Origin: an uncultured Collinsella sp.
Lineage (GTDB): Bacteria; Actinomycetota; Coriobacteriia; Coriobacteriales; Coriobacteriaceae
Assembly (NCBI GenBank): GCA_902482035.1
Contig: CABSYW010000013.1
Span: forward strand, 1-61,757
Length of the DNA stretch: 61,757 nt
Reading direction: 5' to 3'
Position numbers and translations under genes: made by a program. Shown in pieces: positions 8,759-17,665 of this stretch; within the stretch, counting starts at the first letter, position 1, and every line of letters begins with the position of its first letter. Below the pieces are notes generated by a model. That model had not been told where the DNA came from. It made no database searches and saw only the letters and a program-made list of their open reading frames with translations.

Positions 8759-8792
8759 AGACCGACGATGCGCCTGCATCGTCGGTCTTTTT
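8759..8792 (+). terminator. Terminator after thiI
   Basis: Perfect 13-bp stem (8759-8771 with 8776-8788) with a 4-base loop and a run of five T. It ends the mIHF-gmk-rpoZ-thiI transcript. Confidence 0.9.
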
Positions 8793-8961
8793 CTATCTGG
8801 GCATTTTGCGGCTAAGTGTCCATTTGCTGACGTGTGGCTGAATAAATGGACAGATTTGTGCAAGGTTTTGGTCGGTTTTTGGTTTGACCGCTAAAACCGG
8901 TTTTGGAGCGTGGCTGTTGCGGAGCTCCCTTCCTGACACGATGGTGTTGGGAGGTTTTTCT
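8793..8961. promoter_or_regulatory. comEA upstream region
   Basis: Gene-free stretch before comEA. It holds an inverted repeat TGTCCATTT (8817-8825) / AAATGGACA (8844-8852) and a GTTTTGGTC / GACC...AAAAC pair near 8867-8900. Either could be an operator or leader hairpin for the competence genes. I see no convincing -35/-10 pair. Confidence 0.35.
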
Positions 8962-9675
8962 ATGGCGCAGCGCGAACAACACGAACGAGTCAAACGGATG
9001 GACCGCTTGGCGGACAAGCTGTTCGGTCATAAGGCAGTGGTGATGGCGATATTGGTCGTCATTGCGATGGCGAGTGGACTGGCGATGGCGAACCTTGGCG
9101 GCGGTGCCGGTGGCGTGTCGTTTGAGCGCACTGATGGTTCGGGCTCGTTGGAGGAGCCGGGATCCAGTGATGCCTCGAGCGGAAAGACATCCGAAGGTTC
9201 TTCGCCTAAGGCGTCTGCTGCGGCAGAGGTCTATGTCGATGTCGATGGCGCCGTTGTGTCGCCCGGTGTATATCGTCTCAAGGACGGCGCGCGGGTGGCT
9301 CAGGCGATTGATGCCGCCGGCGGGCTGGCGCCCGAGGCAGACGTTACGGGGCTCAATCGGGCATCTAAGGTCGTCGATGGACAGAAGATTCACGTTCCAA
9401 CGGTAGGGGAGCAGCAGGCGCCCATTGCGGAAGCCGGTGTTGATGGTGGGGCTTCCGCATCATCGGGCGTGAGTGGCGCAACAGGCCTAGTAAATATCAA
9501 TACGGCAAGTGCGGCAGAGCTACAGACGCTCTCGGGCATCGGTCCCTCCATGGCCCAGTCGATTATCGATGAGCGGACAAAGAACGGTGCTTTTGCCTCG
9601 GTTGACGATCTGATGCGTGTTTCGGGAATCGGCGAGAAGAAGCTTGCCAAAATCAAAGATTGCATCTGCGTATGA
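8962..9675 (+). CDS. comEA: ComEA competence DNA-binding protein
   Basis: 237 residues. One membrane segment near residues 22-42 anchors it outside the cell. A low-complexity Ser/Gly stretch is followed by an SLBB domain (VDVDGAVVSPGVYRLKDGARV) and a C-terminal double helix-hairpin-helix (VNINTASAAELQTLSGIGPSMAQSII). This is the double-stranded DNA receptor of transformation systems. ATG 8962 follows GGGAGG; an upstream in-frame start is less likely. The stop overlaps the comEC start. Confidence 0.92.
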   Translation: MAQREQHERVKRMDRLADKLFGHKAVVMAILVVIAMASGLAMANLGGGAGGVSFERTDGSGSLEEPGSSDASSGKTSEGSSPKASAAAEVYVDVDGAVVSPGVYRLKDGARVAQAIDAAGGLAPEADVTGLNRASKVVDGQKIHVPTVGEQQAPIAEAGVDGGASASSGVSGATGLVNINTASAAELQTLSGIGPSMAQSIIDERTKNGAFASVDDLMRVSGIGEKKLAKIKDCICV

Positions 9676-11975
9676 GTGCGACCGAGCGCGAACATGTGAT
9701 GCCTCCGCGGCCCCTGATGCCGTGGACGATGGCCCTGTGTGCCGGCGTGTGCATGAGCTGCGCCCTGGTGCTCAACGTGGCCGCTGATGTGCTGCTGAGG
9801 GAGCAGGCGCCGGCGGTCGGGCTGCTATGGGCCATTCCCGTTGCGGCGGCGGTATTCGTTGTGCTGGCTCAATTTTGTGCACCGCTTGCTCCTTGGAAGC
9901 GGTGGCTGTATGCCGCGTCCGTCGGTCTCGTGGCGGGTGCGGTCGTCTCGGCGTGGTGGGCTGCGGGCGCGCTCAACGCCTCGAAGGCGCTCGACGGTCG
10001 AGCGGCAAGCGGCCTCGAGTTTGTCGTGCAGGGCGATCCATCCATAAACGACGACGTGTATTCCTATACCTGCGAGGCACGTGGGGACGGTAAGAACTTG
10101 GCAACGGTTCGCCTATCGTGCGACCGCGAGCTTAAGGTCGGGGCGCACGTGCGTGTTATCGGTCGCGTTTCACGTTTTGAGAACGATGCGTATGGACGAT
10201 CGCGCGTGCTCCGAGGCGAGGTGCGCAAGGTTCAAGCCGTTTGGATTGTGTCGGCCGATGAGGACTCTCCGGGACCGCTGCTTCGGCTGCGAAATGGGCT
10301 GCTTGCGTCCATCGCGCCTGCGACCGACCCGGCGCGTGCACTCATAGCCGGTGTCGTCTGCGGTCGTTCGGCCGAGCTGCGCGCCCAGCCGGCGGGCGAC
10401 TGGTTTTCGGTGACGGGAACGGCGCATCTTATAGCCGTCTCCGGCAGCCATTTGGCTATCGTGGGATTTGTAATCGAGGGTGTATTGCAAAAGACTCGCT
10501 GCTCACGTGGTGTTCAGCGGGCGATATTGGCGATGGCGCTTGTGGGCTACACTGCCTTTACGGGCGCGTCTCCCTCGGCCGTGCGCGCGTGCTGCATGGT
10601 GTTCGCGACGCTTGTCGTAAACGGCGCGGGGCGTCGCCGGCACGGCGCATCGGCACTCTTCGTAACCATGTCCATCTTTGTGCTACTGCGGCCGACGGTG
10701 CTGTTCGAGATGGGCTTTCAGCTCTCGTGTGCCAGCGTCTTAGCCATTCTGTGCTTTTGCCCCTATGCGACCTACGCTTTGGGTGAGCTGGGTGTGCCAT
10801 CGGGCGTTGCCAACATACTTTCCGTCACGCTGTGCTCGCAACTGGCAACACTTCCCATTACCATTCCTGCCTTCGGTACGTTCTCGCTCATTGCTCCGCT
10901 GGCAAATGCAGTCATCGGTCCGGTGGTGAGCGTACTGCTTGCTGTGTCGATCGTGCTGGTTCCCTTTTCGCTCGTGGAACCGTTGCGGATTTGGGCGCTC
11001 GTTGTGCCCATGGTTGCCGCCCGTTGCGCACTGTTCTTCGAGCAGCTGTTTGCCGCCGTGCCTGGTGCATCTGTGAGTGTGCCGCCCGATAGCATGTGGA
11101 TTTACCTAGTGCCGTGTTTGCTGGCGGTTCTGTTGGTCTGGTGGCCGCGTCCCCGTGCACGTCCTATGGCGGTGGGGCTTTCATGCCTGGTGCTCTTGGC
11201 TGCGATTCCGTACGTCTACTGGGATCGATTCGCTCCGCCTTCGGTGACGGTGCTCGATGTGGGCCAGGCGGATGCGATTCTTATCCGCCAGGGCGACGCA
11301 TTAGCACTCGTCGACTGCGGGCTCGATGAGCGCGTGGTAGCGGCGTTGGTTCGCAATAACGTGCACCATATCGATGCCGTCTTTGTGACGCATTGGGATG
11401 AGGATCACTGGGGTGGTCTACCTGCCGTGCTCGAACAGTTTTCGGTCGGAACGATTGCCGTGGCGGCGGATGCGTTGGAGGATGCTCCTGCCGAGGTATT
11501 GAATCGACCTGGCGTTGAGTATCGGCAGGTGCGCCGTGGGGATACGGTCGACATCGGCTCATTTTTTGCCCGCGTGATGTGGCCGTTCGAGTCCGTAGAT
11601 GGCGAGGGAAATGAGGACTCGCTTGTCCTGCTACTCTCTTATGTTCAGGAAGGCAAGGGCCTGCGTATGCTCCTCACTGGTGATGCCGAGCTCGACCAAG
11701 AACGGGAATTCGTGCAGGAGGTGGGGGATATCGATGTCCTTAAACTTGGGCATCACGGCTCCAAGGTTTCAGTCGATGGTGAGTTGCTGGATGTCCTGAG
11801 ACCCGAGCTTTCCCTCGCGAGCGCCGGCAAGGGGAATCGATACGGTCATCCGTCGGATGCCTGCATCGATGCCGTTCAGGAAGCGGGCGGTGCGTTCGCA
11901 TGCACCATCGAACACGGTGATATCACCATCAGCCCGACCGTAAAGGGCTTTGCGATGCGATGCCAGCGACCGTGA
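9672..11975 (+). CDS. comEC: ComEC/Rec2 competence DNA channel
   Basis: 767 residues. N-terminal membrane helices and an OB-like DUF4131 region are followed by the ComEC/Rec2 membrane domain, with conserved ISGSHLAIVG-like (IAVSGSHLAIVGF) near residues 254-266. The C-terminal metallo-beta-lactamase domain has VTHWDEDHWGGL. This protein carries single-stranded DNA through the membrane in transformation. It overlaps comEA by 4 bases (ATGA). Full length and intact, but whether the organism is transformable is not shown by sequence. Confidence 0.93.
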   Translation: MSATEREHVMPPRPLMPWTMALCAGVCMSCALVLNVAADVLLREQAPAVGLLWAIPVAAAVFVVLAQFCAPLAPWKRWLYAASVGLVAGAVVSAWWAAGALNASKALDGRAASGLEFVVQGDPSINDDVYSYTCEARGDGKNLATVRLSCDRELKVGAHVRVIGRVSRFENDAYGRSRVLRGEVRKVQAVWIVSADEDSPGPLLRLRNGLLASIAPATDPARALIAGVVCGRSAELRAQPAGDWFSVTGTAHLIAVSGSHLAIVGFVIEGVLQKTRCSRGVQRAILAMALVGYTAFTGASPSAVRACCMVFATLVVNGAGRRRHGASALFVTMSIFVLLRPTVLFEMGFQLSCASVLAILCFCPYATYALGELGVPSGVANILSVTLCSQLATLPITIPAFGTFSLIAPLANAVIGPVVSVLLAVSIVLVPFSLVEPLRIWALVVPMVAARCALFFEQLFAAVPGASVSVPPDSMWIYLVPCLLAVLLVWWPRPRARPMAVGLSCLVLLAAIPYVYWDRFAPPSVTVLDVGQADAILIRQGDALALVDCGLDERVVAALVRNNVHHIDAVFVTHWDEDHWGGLPAVLEQFSVGTIAVAADALEDAPAEVLNRPGVEYRQVRRGDTVDIGSFFARVMWPFESVDGEGNEDSLVLLLSYVQEGKGLRMLLTGDAELDQEREFVQEVGDIDVLKLGHHGSKVSVDGELLDVLRPELSLASAGKGNRYGHPSDACIDAVQEAGGAFACTIEHGDITISPTVKGFAMRCQRP

Positions 11976-12002
11976 CGACGTCGATGGCGTGTGGTGGGCC
12001 CC

Positions 12003-12016
12003 TGGGCTAGAATGGC
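12003..12016 (+). promoter_or_regulatory. Possible -10 element before holA
   Basis: GGGCTAGAAT (12004-12013) places TAGAAT 41 bases before the holA start, without a clear -35. It resembles the GGGTA-type -10 elements before lepA and dnaJ in this window. Confidence 0.4.
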
Positions 12017-12053
12017 ACGGAACGAATACGAAGGCCTGCGGGAGGGGAGCGTA

Positions 12054-13016
12054 ATGTCCGAAACCGGTCTGCTGCCGGCATATCTGATCGTCGGTACCGA
12101 CGGCGTCAAGCGCGATCACGCCGTCTCGCGTATGAAGGCGCGTCTGGAAAAGTCGGGAATGGTCGATTTCAACCTCGACGAGCGCGACATGACCAAGGAC
12201 CCCGATATCGAGTCCATTATCGGATCGCTTAACACCTTTCCGATGGGCAGCGAGTTTCGCTTGGTAATCCTTGATGGCTGCTCAAAGCTCGCTAAGGCGG
12301 TCTCGGAGCCGCTTGTCGACTATCTGGCGAGTCCCAGCCCCACGACGGTCTGCCTCATCATCGCCGACTCGCTTGCCAAGAACACGCGCCTGTATAAGGC
12401 GATCGCCAAGATCGACAAGAAGGCCGTGATCGATTGCTCCGGCACAAAGCGCTGGGAGCTTCCGCGCCGCGTGCAGCAGATGGCGACGCAGCACGGCAAG
12501 TCGATCTCGACGGCGGCCGCCGAGGAACTCGTCTCGCGTTCGGGTGAAAACACTCGCATGCTCGATAACGACTTGGCTAAGCTTGCCCAGATGGTCGAGG
12601 CACCGCAAATTGAGCTTGCCGACGTTGAGCGCTGGATTGTACGTACGGCCGAGGTTCAACCCTGGGACTTTCTCAATGCGGTCTCGGCCCGTGACATGCG
12701 CCGCTCGCTCGAGCTCTTCAATCTACTTCCCGCCAAGAGCTACGTGTGGACTTACACATTGCTGTGCGGCCGCATTCGCGAGCTTATCGTTGCCAAAGCG
12801 CTCGATGCGCGCGGACAGGGTCGTGAGCTGGCCGCAACGCTCAAGCTCCAGTCCTGGCAGGTCAAGAATCACCTGACCTGGGCACGTCGCTTTTCGATGG
12901 CAGAGCTCGTCGCAGCGCTCGAGGGGGCGGTCGATGTGGAGCTCGCGCTCAAGGGTTCGGCCGATTCTCAGACCGCGCTTTTGCTCTGGATTACGAACAT
13001 CTTGAGAAAATCGTGA
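12054..13016 (+). CDS. holA: DNA polymerase III delta subunit
   Basis: 320 residues, clamp-loader subunit that opens the sliding clamp. It shows the divergent AAA+ organisation of the family: an N-terminal AYLIVGTDGVKRDHAV segment, a central SGTKRWELPRRVQ region and a helical C-terminus. The comEC-holA-rpsT order is a common arrangement in Gram-positive genomes and supports the call. ATG 12054 has GGAGGGGAG upstream. Confidence 0.92.
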   Translation: MSETGLLPAYLIVGTDGVKRDHAVSRMKARLEKSGMVDFNLDERDMTKDPDIESIIGSLNTFPMGSEFRLVILDGCSKLAKAVSEPLVDYLASPSPTTVCLIIADSLAKNTRLYKAIAKIDKKAVIDCSGTKRWELPRRVQQMATQHGKSISTAAAEELVSRSGENTRMLDNDLAKLAQMVEAPQIELADVERWIVRTAEVQPWDFLNAVSARDMRRSLELFNLLPAKSYVWTYTLLCGRIRELIVAKALDARGQGRELAATLKLQSWQVKNHLTWARRFSMAELVAALEGAVDVELALKGSADSQTALLLWITNILRKS

Positions 13017-13065
13017 TGATACCTGCCTATTTGACAAATTCGTTCTATCCCTTTGAGGGGGAGCG

Positions 13066-13074
13066 TGCTATAGT
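13066..13074 (+). promoter_or_regulatory. rpsT promoter, extended -10
   Basis: TGCTATAGT gives an extended -10 (TGn before TATAGT). A TTGACA at 13031-13036 is too far away (32 bases) to be its -35. The start of rpsT lies 76 bases downstream, leaving room for a leader. Confidence 0.6.
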
Positions 13075-13149
13075 AGGCGCTTGCATGACCTCACCGTGTC
13101 TCAGAGGTGTCATACATTTTTTGCAAGGAACTCGAAAGGAACTCCAGAA

Positions 13150-13416
13150 GTGGCAAACATCAAGTCTCAGAAGAAGCGTATCCGCACCAATGAGGCAGCT
13201 CGCATGCGTAACAAGGCTGTCAAGTCCGAGCTCAAGACGCTGACCAAGCACGTCCAGTCCGCCGTCGCCGAGGGCGACGTCGAGAAGGCCCAGGCTGCCC
13301 TCAAGACCGTCACCAAGCGTCTCGATATGGCTGCTGCCAAGCATGTTATCCACAAGAACCAGGCTTCCAACCGCAAGTCCGGTCTTTCCAAGCTCGTGAA
13401 CAGCATCAACGCCTAA
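13150..13416 (+). CDS. rpsT: 30S ribosomal protein S20
   Basis: 88 residues, Lys/Arg-rich helical protein that binds 16S rRNA. N-terminal ANIKSQKKRIRTNEAARMRN is typical of S20. GTG start at 13150, preceded by AAAGGAA; non-ATG starts are also used for S20 in other bacteria, where the protein represses its own translation. Own promoter and terminator: it is a single-gene transcript. Confidence 0.96.
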   Translation: MANIKSQKKRIRTNEAARMRNKAVKSELKTLTKHVQSAVAEGDVEKAQAALKTVTKRLDMAAAKHVIHKNQASNRKSGLSKLVNSINA

Positions 13417-13451
13417 GTTGTAAATTTCACACCAAACAGATTACGCGCATA

Positions 13452-13487
13452 AATGGAGCCTGTTTTATGGAACAGGCTCCATTTTTT
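13452..13487 (+). terminator. Terminator after rpsT
   Basis: Perfect 13-bp stem (13452-13464 with 13471-13483) with a 6-base loop and a T tract. It separates rpsT from lepA. Confidence 0.93.
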
Positions 13488-13490
13488 GTA

Positions 13491-13504
13491 CCGCTCGGGT
13501 AAGA
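13491..13504 (+). promoter_or_regulatory. lepA -10 element (possible leaderless start)
   Basis: GGGTAAGAT: the -10 hexamer TAAGAT occupies 13499-13504, only 8 bases before the lepA ATG. Transcription would begin at or within 1-2 bases of the ATG. There is no Shine-Dalgarno sequence between, so the lepA mRNA may be leaderless. Confidence 0.5.
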
Positions 13505-13512
13505 TAGTCCGC

Positions 13513-15324
13513 ATGAATACTTCAATTGACATTTCCCACATCCGCAACTTCTCAATCGTTGCGCACATCGACCATGGCAAGTCCACGATCAGTGACCGTA
13601 TCCTCGAACTCACCCATACAGTCGACGAACGCGACATGGAGTCGCAGCTGCTCGACACCATGGATATCGAGCGCGAGCGCGGCATCACGATCAAGTCCAA
13701 TGCCGTTCGCGTGTCCTATGACGCCGACGATGGCGAGACGTATCAGTTCAATCTGATCGATACGCCGGGCCACGTGGACTTTACCTATGAGGTCTCGCGC
13801 TCGCTGGCAGCCTGTGAGGGCGCGGTGCTCGTCGTTGACGCCACGCAGGGCGTCGAGGCGCAGACCGTCTCCAACGCGACGCTCGCCATGAACGCCAATC
13901 TGGACATTGTGCCGGCCATCAACAAGATCGACCTGCCCTCGGCCCATCCCGATGAGGTTAAGACCGAGATCGAGGATGACCTGGCGATCCCTGCCGATGA
14001 TGCCGTGTGTGTCTCGGGCAAGACCGGCGAGGGCATCCACGATCTGCTGGAGTCCATTGTCTTTTTGATCTCTCCGCCCAAGGGCGATGCGAACGCGCCG
14101 CTCAAGGCACTCATTCTGGATTCGTACTTCGACGAGTATCGTGGCGTCGTCGCCACGGTGCGCGTCTTTGACGGTTCCATCAAAAAGGGCGATACCCTGC
14201 GCATGATGCAGGCAAAGGGCGACTTTTTGGTCGATGGCGTGGGCGTCAAGCGTCCCGCCGAGACCCCGGTCGATGCGCTGACGGTTGGCGAGGTGGGCTA
14301 CGTGGTCACGGGCCTGAAGGACCCCGAGGCCGTGCGCGTGGGCGATACCCTTACGTGGGCGTCGAATCCCTGCCCCGAGCCGCTTCCCGGCTACCGCGAG
14401 GCCAAGCCCATGGTCTATACGGGCCTGTTCCCGATCGATAACAAGGACTACGAGAACCTGCGTGACGCACTCGATAAGCTCCACGTCAACGACCCGTCGT
14501 TGGTGTGGGAGCCCGAGACCTCGGTGGCACTCGGCTTTGGCTTCCGCGTGGGCTTCCTGGGCCTACTGCATATGGAGGTCGTTAAGGAACGCCTGGAGCG
14601 CGAGTTCAATCTGGACCTCATTGCCACGAGCCCTTCGGTCGACTATCACGTGTACAAGACCGATGGCGAGATGATCGATGTCCGCAGCCCGCAGGACCTG
14701 CCCGAGGCCACACGTATCGAGCGCATTGAGGAGCCGTACCTCAAGGCTAAGATCATCTGTCCGCCCGAGTATACGGGTGCCGTCATGCAGCTCGCCATCG
14801 AGCACCGCGGCGTGACGACCGACATGATCCATCTCACGAGCAAATCGGTCGAGATGCGCTTTGATATGCCGCTCGCCGAACTCATCTTGGACTTCTTTGA
14901 CCAGCTCAAGAGCCGCACCAAGGGTTACGCTTCGTTGGACTACGAGTTCAACGAGTACCGTCCCTCCGAGCTCGTTAAGCTCGATATCTTGCTTTCGGGC
15001 GACGAGGTGGACGCGCTGTCGTTTATCGTCCACAAGGACAAGGCCTACGGTCTTGCCCGCGGCCTATGCGACAAGCTCAAGGAGATTATTCCGCGTCAGC
15101 TGTTCGAGGTGCCCATCCAGGGTGCCATCGGCAACAAGATCATTGCCCGTTCCACCGTCAAAGCGCGTCGCAAGGACGTGCTTGCCAAGTGCTACGGCGG
15201 CGATATCTCGCGTAAGCGCAAGCTGCTCGAGAAGCAGAAAGAGGGCAAGAAGCGCATGAAGGCCATCGGATCGGTCGAGGTCCCGCAGGAGGCCTTTATG
15301 GCGATCCTCAAGGTGGACGAGTAG
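13513..15324 (+). CDS. lepA: Elongation factor 4 (LepA)
   Basis: 603 residues, the standard LepA length. Ribosome-bound GTPase that promotes back-translocation or acts in initiation and assembly. G1 AHIDHGKST is near residues 17-25, then DTPGHVDF (G3) and NKIDLP (G4). The LepA-specific C-terminus with KCYGGDISRKRKLLEKQK is intact. ATG 13513 is used because residues upstream of it are encoded by the rpsT terminator. lepA, dus and hemW follow with gaps of only 2-4 bases. Confidence 0.97.
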   Translation: MNTSIDISHIRNFSIVAHIDHGKSTISDRILELTHTVDERDMESQLLDTMDIERERGITIKSNAVRVSYDADDGETYQFNLIDTPGHVDFTYEVSRSLAACEGAVLVVDATQGVEAQTVSNATLAMNANLDIVPAINKIDLPSAHPDEVKTEIEDDLAIPADDAVCVSGKTGEGIHDLLESIVFLISPPKGDANAPLKALILDSYFDEYRGVVATVRVFDGSIKKGDTLRMMQAKGDFLVDGVGVKRPAETPVDALTVGEVGYVVTGLKDPEAVRVGDTLTWASNPCPEPLPGYREAKPMVYTGLFPIDNKDYENLRDALDKLHVNDPSLVWEPETSVALGFGFRVGFLGLLHMEVVKERLEREFNLDLIATSPSVDYHVYKTDGEMIDVRSPQDLPEATRIERIEEPYLKAKIICPPEYTGAVMQLAIEHRGVTTDMIHLTSKSVEMRFDMPLAELILDFFDQLKSRTKGYASLDYEFNEYRPSELVKLDILLSGDEVDALSFIVHKDKAYGLARGLCDKLKEIIPRQLFEVPIQGAIGNKIIARSTVKARRKDVLAKCYGGDISRKRKLLEKQKEGKKRMKAIGSVEVPQEAFMAILKVDE

Positions 15325-15328
15325 GTCT

Positions 15329-16372
15329 ATGGCGCTTTCTGAATACAGCAAGCGGCTGCTGGGCGCCTATGCCGAGCAGCCGTTCCTTATGGCTCCCATG
15401 GCGGGCGTGACCGACCCCGCCTACCGCATCATGTGTCGCCGCCGCGGTGCCAACCTTGCGTACAGCGAGATGGTGAGCGTGGCGGGCCTTGCCTATGCCA
15501 GCAACAAAACGTGGCGTCTGGTACTGCCGGCCGACGAGGAGCAGCAGATTTGCGTGCAGCTCTTTGGCTCCAAGCCCGATCAGTTTGCGAGTGCCGTCGC
15601 CGCCGTCGAGGAGCGTGTGGGCGATCGCCTGTCGCTCATCGATATCAACATGGCCTGTCCTGCCCGAAAGGTTGTCACCAAGGGCGAGGGCTCTGCCCTT
15701 ATGCGCACGCCCGATTTGGCCGAGAAGATCGTCGAGGCGGCGGTGGGCGCGGCGCATGTGCCCGTGACCGTAAAGATCCGCAAGGGCTTTTATGCCGAGG
15801 ACCGTAATGCCGCGACGTTTGCCCAGATGCTCGAAGGCGCCGGTGCCGCCGCAGTCGCCGTGCATGGTCGTTGCGCCACGCAGCTCTACACGGGCCAGGC
15901 CGATTGGTCGGTCGTCGATGAGGTGGCCGACGCCGTCGAGATTCCCGTTATCGGTTCGGGCGATGTGTTCTCGGCCGAGGACGCTGCTGAGCATCTGCAA
16001 GGCTCGAGTGCCAGCGCGGTGTTTATCGCACGCGGTATCTATGGCAACCCCTGGGTGTTCGGCGATGCTCGCGCCCTTGCACTCGATGGCACGCCGGTGC
16101 CGGCGCGCAGCTCCGTCGAGCGCCTGGACGCCCTGCGTGAGCACCTAACGCTGACGCATGAGCTCCTGCCGCTCATGTCGCGTGCCCGCACGTACGCAAG
16201 CTGGTACTTAAAAGGCATGCCCCATGCTGCCGCTTGGCGTGCCCATGTTGTGCGCTGTTCCACATACGAGGAGTTTATGGCGCTGGTCGATGAGATCGAG
16301 CGCGATGTGGTGGCCTGCGAGGCTGCCCTTGCCGCCGGCGAATCGGTGCCCCCTCATCCGCTGGAGGCTTAA
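15329..16372 (+). CDS. dus: tRNA-dihydrouridine synthase
   Basis: 347 residues, FMN-dependent reductase that makes dihydrouridine in tRNA, DusB-like. MAPMAGVTDPAYRIMCRRRGA near the N-terminus, the catalytic Cys in DINMACPARKVV, and GSGDVFSAEDA near the phosphate-binding loop are all present. It lies 4 bases after lepA and 2 bases before hemW, so it is in one transcript. Confidence 0.92.
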   Translation: MALSEYSKRLLGAYAEQPFLMAPMAGVTDPAYRIMCRRRGANLAYSEMVSVAGLAYASNKTWRLVLPADEEQQICVQLFGSKPDQFASAVAAVEERVGDRLSLIDINMACPARKVVTKGEGSALMRTPDLAEKIVEAAVGAAHVPVTVKIRKGFYAEDRNAATFAQMLEGAGAAAVAVHGRCATQLYTGQADWSVVDEVADAVEIPVIGSGDVFSAEDAAEHLQGSSASAVFIARGIYGNPWVFGDARALALDGTPVPARSSVERLDALREHLTLTHELLPLMSRARTYASWYLKGMPHAAAWRAHVVRCSTYEEFMALVDEIERDVVACEAALAAGESVPPHPLEA

Positions 16373-16374
16373 GG

Positions 16375-17607
16375 GTGGCCGTTACCGCGCTGTACGTGCA
16401 CGTGCCGTTTTGCGCCCAAAAGTGCCGGTACTGCGACTTTGACTCGCGCAGTTTTGCTCCGTGCGACCTGAGCGCTGCGCTCGATGTCTATTTTGAGCAG
16501 TTGTTCGCGCGCCTCGATGCTTTTGGCAAGGCTGGGGCCCTTGACCAGATCCGCACCGTCTATATTGGTGGCGGTACGCCGTCGCTGGCGGGGGAGCGCC
16601 TGGTGGAGTTGGCGCGGCGTATTCGTGCGTGGTGCGCCCCCGTTGAGTTTACCTGCGAGGCCAATCCCGAGTCGCTGACCGCCGAGCTTGCCACTGCGCT
16701 TGCCAAGGTTGGTGTCACACGCGTCTCTCTGGGCGTGCAAACGCTCGATAACACCGAACTTACCGCCATCGGCCGTATCCACGATGCCGATCGGGCGCTC
16801 GCCGCCATCGCGACGGTCAAGAACGCTGGGCTTGACGTGTCGTGCGACCTTATGTGCGGACTTCCCGGGCAGACCGCGGCGAGTTGGAGGCGCACGCTCG
16901 ATGGCGTGCTGGCGGCGGCTCCGCATCACGTGTCGGTCTACCCGCTCACGCTCGAGGAGGGCACACCGCTCTATCGCATGGCGTGCCGCGACGAGTCGCT
17001 CGTGCCTGATGAGGATTTTCAGGCTGCCTGCATGGACGTGGCACGCGAACTCCTGGGTGCCGCCGGCTATCACCCGTATGAGGTGGCGAGCTACGCGCTC
17101 GACGGCCATGAGTGTGCCCATAACATTGCCTACTGGACCGGACGGGGCTACCTCGGCCTTGGTCGTTCTGCCGCGGGCATGCTCGACGCCGAGGATTTCG
17201 ACCGTCTTGCAGGTTTGTTCCCCGGCGTGTCTTCTCGAGGCGATTCGTATCGCGTGCGTCTGGTGCAACGTGACGATGACGCGACGGCGTTCGAGGCCGA
17301 ATTTCTGTCGCAGCGCGAGGCTGCGGCCGAAGACCTGATGCTCGCTTGTCGCATGACGCGCGGTGTCGCGTCCGATCTGTTGGTTCGCGCGGCTCGTGTC
17401 ATACCGGCCGATGAGCTGACAGCTGCTTGCGACCGCTCTCTTGAGCTGGGTCTTGTCGCCTGGGCGCCTGAGTCCGGCGATGCCCACGCAGGGCCAATCG
17501 CCTCTGCAGATGTCGTCGCGGGCCGCGTTCGCGCTCGTCTGGCGCCGACACACCTGGGCTGGCTCGATGGAAATGTTCTGTTCGAGCTGTTTTGGGATCT
17601 AGCTTAG
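16375..17607 (+). CDS. hemW: Radical SAM heme chaperone HemW
   Basis: 410 residues. The radical SAM cluster motif is FCAQKCRYCDF at residues 11-21, followed by GGGTPSL. The C-terminal HemW domain is present. HemW was long misnamed coproporphyrinogen oxidase; family members bind and hand over heme. GTG start at 16375. Position after lepA is typical in Gram-positive genomes. Confidence 0.9.
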   Translation: MAVTALYVHVPFCAQKCRYCDFDSRSFAPCDLSAALDVYFEQLFARLDAFGKAGALDQIRTVYIGGGTPSLAGERLVELARRIRAWCAPVEFTCEANPESLTAELATALAKVGVTRVSLGVQTLDNTELTAIGRIHDADRALAAIATVKNAGLDVSCDLMCGLPGQTAASWRRTLDGVLAAAPHHVSVYPLTLEEGTPLYRMACRDESLVPDEDFQAACMDVARELLGAAGYHPYEVASYALDGHECAHNIAYWTGRGYLGLGRSAAGMLDAEDFDRLAGLFPGVSSRGDSYRVRLVQRDDDATAFEAEFLSQREAAAEDLMLACRMTRGVASDLLVRAARVIPADELTAACDRSLELGLVAWAPESGDAHAGPIASADVVAGRVRARLAPTHLGWLDGNVLFELFWDLA

Positions 17608-17610
17608 GCC

Positions 17611-17637
17611 GCTCGGGTAGAATTACCGGAATATATA
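17611..17637 (+). promoter_or_regulatory. Promoter before the first J-protein gene
   Basis: CCGCTCGGGTAGAAT puts TAGAAT at 17618-17623. The same CCGCTCGGGTA block precedes lepA at 13491. A second AT-rich hexamer TATATA lies at 17632-17637. No clear -35. Confidence 0.5.
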
Positions 17638-17665
17638 CGCTGCTGTGAGCAGGAGGTTGCCGCGC

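Noticed and set aside
13031..13074. TTGACA as the -35 of the rpsT promoter
   Set aside because: It lies 32 bases from the TATAGT -10, far outside the usable spacing. The extended -10 explains the promoter better.
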